Below the pieces are notes generated by a model that worked only from the letters and a program-made list of their open reading frames with translations, searched no databases and had not been told where the DNA came from. From Pyropia yezoensis (taxonomy: Eukaryota > Rhodophyta > Bangiophyceae > Bangiales > Bangiaceae), in contig CM020620.1 of the NCBI GenBank assembly GCA_009829735.1, positions 20,558,020 to 20,622,019 of the forward strand: a DNA stretch of 64,000 nucleotides. The letters run 5' to 3'. Below, in pieces: positions 1 to 9,600 of the stretch. Made by a program: the position numbers and the translations under genes. Numbering within the stretch: the stretch's first letter is position 1; each line of letters begins with the position of its first letter.

Positions 1-63
1 TCGGACTCGTCGTCTTCCTCCCCGCCCTCAGATTCGGACGCCAAGTCGGCGGGAAACGAATGA
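1..63 (+). CDS. family A gag, C-terminal end (partial)
   Basis: The window opens inside the last 20 codons of the family A gag. The frame reads an acidic Ser/Asp-rich tail ending in GNE and stops at TGA 61-63. The same tail is found at the end of the A- gag (10823-10761). The TGA overlaps the pol start codon in an ATGA arrangement (ATG 60-62), so pol is in the -1 frame. The rest of this gag lies before the window. Confidence 0.7.
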   Translation, partial: SDSSSSSPPSDSDAKSAGNE

Positions 64-3000
64 CCGTTGGGGCTGGTCGTCCGAAGCTCACAACGGCAGC
101 CTCGGCCAAGTGGGCCAAGAGGACGGACCAACCGTGCCGGATACTGCGGCGACCCAAGGGAGTCCGCCCACCTCCGGTAGGACTCCCCAAGAACGTAAAC
201 CCACGTCGGGTCATCGCGGTGCTGACGGGTGAGAACTTCCAGGTGGCTGGACGGGTGCAACTTGCCCCCGGCCGCGCCTGTTGTGCCCGTATCGTACTTG
301 ATACCGGGTCAGGAGCCTCCTTGATACGCAAGTCGCTATTACCAAAGGAGGTGAAGCTCCAACGCTGGAGGTCCAAAGCTGACCATATGATTGACATCAA
401 TGGTGGGGTACTTCCCATCGTTGGTGCCGTGACCCTACCAACTAGGTTGGGGACCCATGAGGTCGACGTGACCTATGGTGTAGTTGAGAATATATCGGTA
501 CCCCTGCTTCTGGGTACCCCTTATGTTGTTACACAAGTGCCTTTGATTTGTGGCCCTGAGTACTGGGTCAAGTTGATGAATGGGGAGACTATCCCCATCC
601 TTGGTAAGGGAAAGTCTGTGGCTCCTGTGACAGTCTCACAGTCGAAGCCTGTTTGCTCTGTGAGGGAAGGGTTTACTGCTACCCTGCGTTTAGCCCGTAA
701 AGTCACGTTGCCCCCCAACTCGGTGGCGCACGTTGACGTTGTAACTGATTATACGGGGAACGGGTTGGTGCACCCTTACCCCCGTCTTGCTCGCAAGCAC
801 CAAGTGCATGTTGCCCTTGGCACGATCGAATCCAAAGCCGGAGTCCCGTGGAGGATACAGGTGATGAACCTGAGCTCGTCGCCCCAGTACTTCAAGTCGG
901 GAGCCAAGTTCGGCTATATCGACCAACACGAGGGACCGGTAGTAGCGGTCACCCTCAACGCGGGCGCAAGTAGCGACCCGAAGTCCGGAAAGGAGAAGCA
1001 TCAAGCCAAGTCGGCCGCCTCTCCTCGGCCCCATGTGAACATGGAGGGTGTTCCCCCCAGGTTGAGGGTTCAAGTTGAACGCCTCTTGGACCAATATCAC
1101 AAGTTGTGGGATGGTCAATTGGGACTCATGAGAGCTACCCAACACCGGATCGAGTTGAAGCCCGGTGCACCCCCTATACGCCAACAACCGTATAGGGGAG
1201 GACCTCGTTCAAGGGCCCTCGTTAAGGAGCAAGTTGCTCGCATGGAGGCCCTCGATGTGATCGAGGCCAGCAACGCCGAGTGGGCGAGTCCAGTGGTTAT
1301 CGTCCCCAAAGTTGATGGGACCTTCCGGTTCTGTATCGACTACCGTAAGCTCACCGAGAGCACGGTGAAAGACAGTTATCCCTTACCTAGGATGGACGAT
1401 TGTCTGGACTCTCTGGGGGAGGCAAACGTGTTCTCTACCCTGGACTGGAACGCGGGGTACTGGCAAATTCCCATTGTCCCGGAGGACAGGCATAAAACTA
1501 CCTTTACCTGTCACTGTGGTACCTACCAGTGCAAGCGTCTACCGTTTGGTCTGTGTAACGCGCCGGCAACTTTCCAGCGCGCTATGGACATGATTCTGGC
1601 CGGAGTACGGTGGCAGATCTGTCTTGTGTACCTAGACGATATCATTGTGTTCTCCCGAAGTCCGGAGGAACACATTGGCCATCTTGGCCAGGTGTTCAAG
1701 CTACTTGCTGACGCCGGTGTGTCACTGAAGGCGAGTAAGTGCCACCTCTTCACTCAAGAGGTGGAGTACTTGGGACATGTTGTCCGTCCGGGGCGTCTCA
1801 GTGTTAACGAGAAGAACTTGAGGGCCATCCGCAAGGCTCAGTACCCCCGGACCCAGACCCAGATGAGGAGCTTCCTCGGGATGTGTAACGTGTACCGACG
1901 TTTCACCAAGGGCTTCGCCAAGGTGGCGAAGCCGTTGAGTGAGTTCGTGAGCTCAACGCTCCTGAAGAACCTGCCTCCCCCAAGTCGGGTGGAGCAGGAA
2001 TCCTTTGAGACTCTTCGGGACCTTCTGCTGAAGCCCCCTATCCTGGCTATTCCCAAGTTGGGAGGCCCCTACATCCTAGATGTGCACGCTACCTACGACC
2101 AACTTGGTTGTGTGTTGCTTCAGCAGCAGCCGGACAAGGAGTACTTGCCGGTGGGATACTTCAGCAAGGGGCTGAACTCGGCCGAGAAGAACTACGGAGT
2201 CACCGAGTTGGAAGGACTCGCAGTGGTGTGGGCGGTGACGTCACTTCGTCACTACCTGGAGGGTGAGAAGTTCCTCATCCGCTGTGACCACCGCGCGTTG
2301 CAGTTCATCTTTAAGACGGACTGTACGAACACTCGTCTCAACCGGTGGAGGGTGCGACTGGCACCCTTCAAGTTTGATATTGAGTACCGACCTGGCAGGC
2401 AACATGCCCTTGCCGACGGCCTCTCTCGGGTACCTCCCGAGGGGCTGGACACTAACTCAGTCGATGAGGACATCCCCATCGTGGGGGTAGTCACGCGCTC
2501 GGGTCAGGCGTTGAGCCGCGAGGCGCCAGGGAACAAGAAGTACTTGCCCCTGTCCCTGGACGAGGTGGTGAAGGCCCAGGCCGAGGATCCCTTCTGCAAG
2601 TCGCAGAGGGATACACTGGATACAGTGGTGGAGACGCGTTTCTTTCTGGGAGACGATGGCCTCCTCATGAGGAGGGGGGTATTCCAAGGGGCTGAACAAC
2701 TTGTCGTCCCCGCATCCCTCAAGGACAGTATCCTTGAGAGGGAGCACAACGCTCCCACGGGTGGACACCTGGGGTCTAGTAAACTGTACCAGACCCTGAG
2801 GACCAGGTACTACTGGCCGTCCATGGTGGTGGACATCTACAGTTGGGTGGCTGCCTGCACAAGTTGTGCACAGAACCGTCTGATGGAACGGCGGCCTAGT
2901 ACGGCTATGCTATTGTTCCCGGCCAAGGAGCCCTTCGCCGCGTTGGCGATGGACATCCTTGGGCCACTGCCAGTGACCGAGGAGGGCAACGAGTACCTCC

Positions 3001-4043
3001 TGGTCATCTGTGACCGCTTCACGAAACTTACGCGAGCGATCCCACTGGCAGAGATCACGGCCATGTCGGTCGTGTCAGCCTTCCTAGATCACTGGGTTGC
3101 CGCGTATGGCATCCCAGATAGTACACTATCGGAAAATGGACCGCAATTTGCGTCTGTACTGTTTCAGGGAGTGCTGGATATGTTGGGGGTTAAGGCAAAC
3201 TATGCCACCCCCTACCACCCACAAACTAATGGGCAGGTGGAGCGCTTCAACAAAACTATTGTTAGGCAGCTGCGCCACTATATGAGTGAGCACGTGAAGA
3301 CGTGGGACCAATACATTTCTATTCTTACTACCGCCTACAATTCGCAGGTTCACTCATCTACCGGGGAAGTACCCCTCGCTTTTGTGACCCCCCGTCGCGT
3401 GCGGTCTATTGCCGTGCGGTGGCCGCTCCCAAATAGGGAGGATGGTGGCAGGACGCCTACTCCTACTGAGAGTAAGGCGGAGTTCGCTGCTAGGCTTGAA
3501 AACCTCATCCCTAAAGTCAGGGCTGAGATGGACAAAGCACAAAAGCGCTACAAGCGTACCTTTGACAAAAAGGTGCGCAACGCCAAGCATGTTCCCGAGC
3601 AGGGTGACTGGGTGCTGGTACACTCACACACCCCAACTGGGGGTAAGTTGGTATTCCAGACGAAGGGGCCGTACCAGGTCCTTCGTACTGATGGGCGGCG
3701 CTTCACCATCGAAAGTGACGATGGGGTCCGCACAGTGAACGGACAGGACGTGGTCAAAGTTGCACCACCGCCTGCAGGCGACCCAGCTTGGGCGCGTGCT
3801 TTGGAAGCGTGGCGCCTCCCCTCACTGCCTGCGGCCAAACAGGGCCCGCAGGAGTACGTGTTCGATAAGTTCATCGACCACGGATGGGATGAAGACACTG
3901 ACCGCCTCATGTTGAGGGTGCGTTGGTTTGGCTACAAAGCCAAGGACGATACGTGGGAGTTTGTGGAGGACCTTCCCGCTGAGAAGGTCCGGGCGTACTG
4001 TGCCCGGAATGAGATAGACCCTAGCAGCCCTCCCTCAACGTGA
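60..4043 (+). CDS. pol: Ty3/gypsy Pol polyprotein, family A copy A+
   Basis: A 1327-residue polyprotein that would copy the element RNA and insert the DNA. In order: retropepsin with LDTGSG near residue 80; reverse transcriptase with YLDD at about 524-527; RNase H with Asp/Glu/Asp near 674, 715 and 742; integrase with an HHCC zinc-binding module (His near 896, CTSC near 933) and the DDE core with first Asp near 964 and Glu near 1060; a GPY motif near 1203; and a chromodomain-like C-terminus around 1264-1314 (WFGYKAKDDTWEF). This is the domain order of chromodomain-bearing Ty3/gypsy elements. The expected second catalytic Asp of the integrase is Glu here (LSENGPQF, residue 1025). Start chosen at the ATG that overlaps the gag stop. 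It differs from A- at about eight residues and no indels. Reading frame intact. Confidence 0.95.
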   Translation: MTVGAGRPKLTTAASAKWAKRTDQPCRILRRPKGVRPPPVGLPKNVNPRRVIAVLTGENFQVAGRVQLAPGRACCARIVLDTGSGASLIRKSLLPKEVKLQRWRSKADHMIDINGGVLPIVGAVTLPTRLGTHEVDVTYGVVENISVPLLLGTPYVVTQVPLICGPEYWVKLMNGETIPILGKGKSVAPVTVSQSKPVCSVREGFTATLRLARKVTLPPNSVAHVDVVTDYTGNGLVHPYPRLARKHQVHVALGTIESKAGVPWRIQVMNLSSSPQYFKSGAKFGYIDQHEGPVVAVTLNAGASSDPKSGKEKHQAKSAASPRPHVNMEGVPPRLRVQVERLLDQYHKLWDGQLGLMRATQHRIELKPGAPPIRQQPYRGGPRSRALVKEQVARMEALDVIEASNAEWASPVVIVPKVDGTFRFCIDYRKLTESTVKDSYPLPRMDDCLDSLGEANVFSTLDWNAGYWQIPIVPEDRHKTTFTCHCGTYQCKRLPFGLCNAPATFQRAMDMILAGVRWQICLVYLDDIIVFSRSPEEHIGHLGQVFKLLADAGVSLKASKCHLFTQEVEYLGHVVRPGRLSVNEKNLRAIRKAQYPRTQTQMRSFLGMCNVYRRFTKGFAKVAKPLSEFVSSTLLKNLPPPSRVEQESFETLRDLLLKPPILAIPKLGGPYILDVHATYDQLGCVLLQQQPDKEYLPVGYFSKGLNSAEKNYGVTELEGLAVVWAVTSLRHYLEGEKFLIRCDHRALQFIFKTDCTNTRLNRWRVRLAPFKFDIEYRPGRQHALADGLSRVPPEGLDTNSVDEDIPIVGVVTRSGQALSREAPGNKKYLPLSLDEVVKAQAEDPFCKSQRDTLDTVVETRFFLGDDGLLMRRGVFQGAEQLVVPASLKDSILEREHNAPTGGHLGSSKLYQTLRTRYYWPSMVVDIYSWVAACTSCAQNRLMERRPSTAMLLFPAKEPFAALAMDILGPLPVTEEGNEYLLVICDRFTKLTRAIPLAEITAMSVVSAFLDHWVAAYGIPDSTLSENGPQFASVLFQGVLDMLGVKANYATPYHPQTNGQVERFNKTIVRQLRHYMSEHVKTWDQYISILTTAYNSQVHSSTGEVPLAFVTPRRVRSIAVRWPLPNREDGGRTPTPTESKAEFAARLENLIPKVRAEMDKAQKRYKRTFDKKVRNAKHVPEQGDWVLVHSHTPTGGKLVFQTKGPYQVLRTDGRRFTIESDDGVRTVNGQDVVKVAPPPAGDPAWARALEAWRLPSLPAAKQGPQEYVFDKFIDHGWDEDTDRLMLRVRWFGYKAKDDTWEFVEDLPAEKVRAYCARNEIDPSSPPST

Positions 4044-4154
4044 GGGAAGGCCGAGTAACAGTGCCAAGAGAGCGCTTCAAGTCGAAGGGGTACGCAGAGT
4101 GGCTTTTAACTACAGCCCTAACCCTCACACTCTCACAACAAAGGCAGCTGCCAA

Positions 4155-4320
4155 CTAGGCACGCATGCTAGACTCTCCCACTCCACGGCCCTCGCCCTCA
4201 CGTACAGGCGAGCGGCGAGACCCACGGCGATAACGCTCCCCACCCGTAGGAGGGGGCGGCGGCTCCAAGTCAGACCCGTCGCGCCCCTCACGGTCGCGCA
4301 AGTGGCGACGACCGCGGCTA
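4155..4320 (-). pseudogene. 3' end of family A antisense ORF (A+ copy)
   Basis: On the minus strand this stretch reads an Arg/Ser/Asp-rich tail (RDREGRDGSDLEPPP, then GRGVGESSMRA) and a TAG at 4157-4155. It matches the tail of the antisense frame next to A- pol (6500-6675), at clearly lower identity than the pol arms. Upstream of about 4320 the two copies part company, so only the tail of the gene survives on the A+ side. Confidence 0.55.
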
Positions 4321-5129
4321 CCTGTGGCAAAAACCACATGCACACACGGCACCCAAGTTGGGGCGGTGTGCAAGGGCTGCCTTCCGTTTCGGGGGAACCG
4401 GAAGAAGTGCAAGTCGCACACACTCTGTCCCTGTTGTGGGGCAAACACCCCACGGACAAACAAGAGGATGGTGTGTGGTCCAACAGTTTCTTGGTCGGGA
4501 CGGGGACGCAGGGCCAAGCCCCGCTGTCCCTCCCCTTATCCCCCCAGGGTCCCCTCAGAATCTCGCCACTCAGAATCTCCCACCCCAGCACCTGCCCACC
4601 GGGCCACACGAAAATTCAAGACGATAAATGCAGAAAACCCTCAAATCCAAGTTGGATTTACTACTAAGCTAACTATCCCAAACTTAGGGAATATGGACCC
4701 AAATGCAGGGGGAGGAACGGATCAGGCTAGTGGCCAGCCGCCCCTTGCATGGCACGTGTTGCCCCCCTACCTGGGGGTCAATACTGCCACACTCCCCTCT
4801 CCTCACTTCCGACCGACCCGGTCGGCCCTGTGAGGGGGTGCGTAAACGCACGTCTCGGCGTTGGGGGCGCGACTTGCTGTCCCCCATCGAGTACGTAACA
4901 CGGATGTGGAGGCGGTCACGTTGGCCGCCCCTCTCCTCAAGCTTGCCCACTCGGCAGCTTGCTCTCCTCAGTTCACACTTCACCATCACCACCACCTCCC
5001 CTTCACCTTCCACTGGGCCGCCCCACGCTGGGGAGGCCACCCGCCTACCCACGATCCGAGTCCCCCTCAACTCGAGGCGCGTCTCGTGCCGCTGCAGCCA
5101 GGGCGTCTCTCCACAACTTGGGGAGAGCC
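4321..5129. other. spacer between family A arms, no intact gene
   Basis: No convincing gene. A cysteine-rich patch in the plus frame at about 4336-4440 (CKGC, then CKSHTLCPCCG) looks like a zinc-binding fragment but has no ATG or recognisable family. A 17-bp near-palindrome with the core CAAGTTG lies at 4642-4658, and a GTGCGT/ACGCAC hairpin near 4840. By position this should hold the 3' LTR of the A- element, but I could not find its ends because no second A LTR is in the window to compare with. Confidence 0.4.
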
Positions 5130-6675
5130 ATGGCGACCCCGGGAGTGGAGACGGACTCTCTTGACGAGCGTATGGAGGACCCCACCTACGGTGCAGCACC
5201 CGCCGGGACTTCCGGCGGGGGCTGCGCGATCGCTCCGGGGGACGGGACTCCCGCGTCACCCGGCTTTGGGTTGACGGCGGGATCTCCCCCGGAGGCGGGA
5301 CAAGTTGTCCCGCGTGAGGCCTTGGGGCGGTGGTTTTACCCCGCTTGGCCTCTCTATGAGGAGGGGTTGACTGTTCTTCGCTGTGGCCGACTTGGCGCAG
5401 CGATGGGTCGGGTATGGGACCGCCTACGGGAGAAGTATCACCGTAGAATCGGGTTTCCTGCCGGCTTCAGGACGGACCAGTTTGCCTTCCTGGACGACGA
5501 AGAGGTCGAAGATGTACAGCGTGCCAAGGCCATGGTGGACCGCGGGGGAACTATCCCGGGTGCCGGCGACTTGCCGACCTTTACTTGGGACGCGGTGGCA
5601 ACACGCCCCCCGTACCTTCACGAGGCCGATCCGCACACTCATCACTTTGATGTGCGGATGGAGAAAGACTTCCCGCGAGGTCCCTACTTGGTGACCTCGG
5701 CTCAACTTTAGTTTCCTCAACAGTCTGCTGCCAGCAAGGAGCAGTACTATCCGAAGAAGCCCGAGTGGTGGCCTCAAGTTGAGGTCCCCTACGGGTTCCC
5801 GGCGTTGCTGCCACGGTTGCTTGACCACGGGAGTGAATCGCCACACTGCGCCACCCCCGGACAAGCCCATAGTTATGGCTGTGCCCTCATATGATGACCA
5901 TATGACTCAACCTACTGCGGGGGCCGCAAGTCGGGGTCGCAGTTATACCCGGGTACCGCCACCTCGGCGTGCCCCTCCGCTTCCTCCTGTTCCTTTCCAG
6001 CCTCACGGGGACATCCCGACTAGCGTGGCCGTGGAGTCTTCCACCCCGGTTTCCCCCAACTTGGGGGCCACCCTCCTGACGGTATACCCCAAGTTGGTGT
6101 TACCGCCCACGCCTCTAACCTCAGAGATGATGATCACCACGTTGGTGCGCACCATTTCCTGGTTGGCCGCGTCGACCGCAACCCTCCAAAGTTCCGAGAC
6201 TCCTCAACTTGAGGAGCGCGTTCGTACTGCAGTGGCGACCGTGAGTTGCGAGTCGGTGGCGGAGTTTATGACAGCCGAGTTGGCTCGCATTGGGGCTATT
6301 TTTCCCCAGCCAGCCCCACTTGGGCGTGGCAAACGTCGCGCGAGCCGGGCATACTCGCCTCCTCGTCGTCGTCGCCGACACTCTCGGCGCTCTCCCTCCG
6401 TGTCGGAAGACTAGTTGTCTTACTCCGTTTCGGAGAGCTCTACCCCGTCGGAGACGGAGTCTGTCCAGCGTCTGCGTCGCAAACTTGCGCGCAAGACCAG
6501 GCAGAAGAGTAGTCACGGTCGGCGCCACTTGCGCGACCGTGAAGGGCGCGACGGTTCCGACTTGGAGCCGCCGCCCCTTCCAACGAGTGGAGACCGTTAT
6601 CGGCGTGGGTCTCGCCGCTCGCCTCCACGTGAGGGCGAGGGCCGTGGAGTGGGAGAGTCTAGCATGCGTGCCTAG
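5130..6675 (+). pseudogene. family A antisense ORF (reverse to A- pol), broken
   Basis: Reads toward the A- pol and ends 105 bases from its stop, so the two are tail-to-tail. From ATG 5130 the frame has an acidic N-terminus and a globular-looking middle (GRVWDRLREKYHRR). It meets TAG at 5709-5711, continues coding-like in the same frame to TGA near 5894, then moves by one frame at about 5880. From there a Pro-rich region, a helical stretch (TAELARIGAIF) and an Arg/Ser-rich tail run to TAG 6673-6675, with another TAG at 6412-6414. I do not recognise the protein. The first TAG sits where a CTCAACTTGAG palindrome would be expected, so one G-to-T change would explain it. Family B has an antisense ORF in the same place. 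Confidence 0.5.
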
Positions 6676-9600
6676 TTGGCAGCTGCCTTTGTTGTGAGAG
6701 TGTGAGGGTTAGGGCTGTAGTTAAAAGCCACTCTGCGTACCACTTCGACTTGAAGCACTCTTTTGTTGCTCGACCTTCCCTCACGTTGAGGAAGGGCTGT
6801 TAGGGTCTATATCATTCCGGGCACAGTACGCCCGGACCTTCTCAGCGGGAAGGTCCTTCACAAACTCCCACGTATCGTCCTTGGCTTTGTAGCCAAACCA
6901 ACGCACCCTCAACATGAGGCGTTCAGTGTCTTCATCCCATCCGTGGTCGATGAACTTATCGAACACGTACTCCTGCGGGCCCTGTTTGGCCGCAGGCAGT
7001 GAGGGGAGGCGCCACGCTTCCAAAGCACGCGCCCAAGCTGGGTCGCCTGCAGGCGGTGGTGCAACTTTGACCACGTCCTGTCCGTTCACTGTGCGGACCC
7101 CATCGTCACTTTCGATGGTGAAGCGCCGCCCATCAGTACGAAGGACCTGGTACGGCCCCTTCGTCTGGAATACCAACTTACCCCCAGTTGGGGTGTGTGA
7201 GTGTACCAGCACCCAGTCACCCTGCTCGGGAACATGCTTGGCGTTGCGCACCTTTTTGTCAAAGGTACGCTTGTAGCGCTTTTGTGCTTTGTCCATCTCA
7301 GCCCTGACTTTAGGGATGAGGTTTTCAAGCCTAGCAGCGAACTCCGCCTTACTCTCAGTAGGAGTAGGCGTCCTGCCACCATCCTCCCTATTTGGGAGCG
7401 GCCACCGCACGGCAATAGACCGCACGCGACGGGGGGTCACAAAAGCGAGGGGTACTTCCCCGGTAGATGAGTGAACCTGCGAATTGTAGGCGGTAGTAAG
7501 AATAGAAATGTATTGGTCCCACGTCTTCACGTGCTCACTCATATAGTGGCGCAGCTGCCTAACAATAGTTTTGTTGAAGCGCTCCACCTGCCCATTAGTT
7601 TGTGGGTGGTAGGGGGTGGCATAGTTTGCCTTAACCCCCAACATATCCAGCACTCCCTGAAACAGTACAGACGCAAATTGCGGTCCATTTTCCGATAGTG
7701 TACTATCTGGGATGCCATACGCGGCAACCCAGTGATCTAGGAAGGCTGACACGACCGACATGGCCGTGATCTCTGCCAGTGGGATCGCTCGCGTAAGTTT
7801 CGTGAAGCGGTCACAGATGACCAGGAGGTACTCGTTGCCCTCCTCGGTCACTGGCAGTGGCCCAAGGATGTCCATCGCCAACGCGGCGAAGGGCTCCTTG
7901 GCCGGGAACAATAGCATAGCCGTACTAGGCCGCCGTTCCATCAGACGGTTCTGTGCACAACTTGTGCAGGCAGCCACCCAACTGTAGATGTCCACCACCA
8001 TGGACGGCCAGTAGTACCTGGTCCTCAGGGTCTGGTACAGTTTACTAGACCCCAGGTGTCCACCCGTGGGAGCGTTGTGCTCCCTCTCAAGGATACTGTC
8101 CTTGAGGGATGCGGGGACGACAAGTTGTTCAGCCCCTTGGAATACCCCCCTCCTCATGAGGAGGCCATCGTCTCCCAGAAAGAAACGCGTCTCCACCACT
8201 GTATCCAGTGTATCCCTCTGCGACTTGCAGAAGGGATCCTCGGCCTGGGCCTTCACCACCTCGTCCAGGGACAGGGGCAAGTACTTCTTGTTCCCTGGCG
8301 CCTCGCGGCTCAACGCCTGACCCGAGCGCGTGACTACCCCCACGATGGGGATGTCCTCATCGACTGAGTTAGTGTCCAGCCCCTCGGGAGGTACCCGAGA
8401 GAGGCCGTCGGCAAGGGCATGTTGCCTGCCAGGTCGGTACTCAATATCAAACTTGAAGGGTGCCAGTCGCACCCTCCACCGGTTGAGACGAGTGTTCGTA
8501 CAGTCCGTCTTAAAGATGAACTGCAACGCGCGGTGGTCACAGCGGATGAGGAACTTCTCACCCTCCAGGTAGTGACGAAGTGACGTCACCGCCCACACCA
8601 CTGCGAGTCCTTCCAACTCGGTGACTCCGTAGTTCTTCTCGGCCGAGTTCAGCCCCTTGCTGAAGTATCCCACCGGCAAGTACTCCTTGTCCGGCTGCTG
8701 CTGAAGCAACACACAACCAAGTTGGTCGTAGGTAGCGTGCACATCTAGGATGTAGGGGCCTCCCAACTTGGGAATAGCCAGGATAGGGGGCTTCAGCAGA
8801 AGGTCCCGAAGAGTCTCAAAGGATTCCTGCTCCACCCGACTTGGGGGAGGCAGGTTCTTCAGGAGCGTTGAGCTCACGAACTCACTCAACGGCTTCGCCA
8901 CCTTGGCGAAGCCCTTGGTGAAACGTCGGTACACGTTACACATCCCGAGGAAGCTCCTCATCTGGGTCTGGGTCCGGGGGTACTGAGCCTTGCGGATGGC
9001 CCTCAAGTTCTTCTCGTTAACACTGAGACGCCCCGGACGGACAACATGTCCCAAGTACTCCACCTCTTGAGTGAAGAGGTGGCACTTACTCGCCTTCAGT
9101 GACACACCGGCGTCAGCAAGTAGCTTGAACACCTGGCCAAGATGGCCAATGTGTTCCTCCGGACTTCGGGAGAACACAATGATATCGTCTAGGTACACAA
9201 GACAGATCTGCCACCGTACTCCGGCCAGAATCATGTCCATAGCGCGCTGGAAAGTTGCCGGCGCGTTACACAGACCAAGCGGTAGGCGCTTGCACTGGTA
9301 GGTACCACAGTGACAGGTAAAGGTAGTTTTATGCCTGTCCTCCCTGACAATGGGAATTTGCCAGTACCCCGCGTTCCAGTCCAGGGTAGAGAACACGTTT
9401 GCCTCCCCCAGAGAGTCCAGACAGTCGTCCATCCTAGGTAAGGGATAACTGTCTTTCACCGTGCTCTCGGTGAGCTTACGGTAGTCGATACAGAACCGGA
9501 AGGTCCCATCAACTTTGGGGACGATAACCACTGGACTCGCCCACTCGGCGTTGCTGGCCTCGATCACATCGAGGGCCTCCATGCGAGCAACTTGCTCCTT

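Larger units (their letters stand above)
1..4320 (+). repeat. left arm of a 4.3 kb inverted repeat (family A)
   Basis: Base p of this arm pairs with base 10824-p of the minus-strand arm throughout pol (start 60 against 10764, stop 4043 against 6781), so there is no net indel over 4 kb. After pol the offset changes by 6 bases and identity drops. The arm ends near 4320, where the sequences diverge. The spacer is about 2.2 kb. Confidence 0.9.

Noticed and set aside
4324-4833. Cys-rich plus-strand frame as a separate zinc-finger gene
   Set aside because: No ATG upstream of the Cys cluster, and composition turns random after it; kept only as a note on the spacer.
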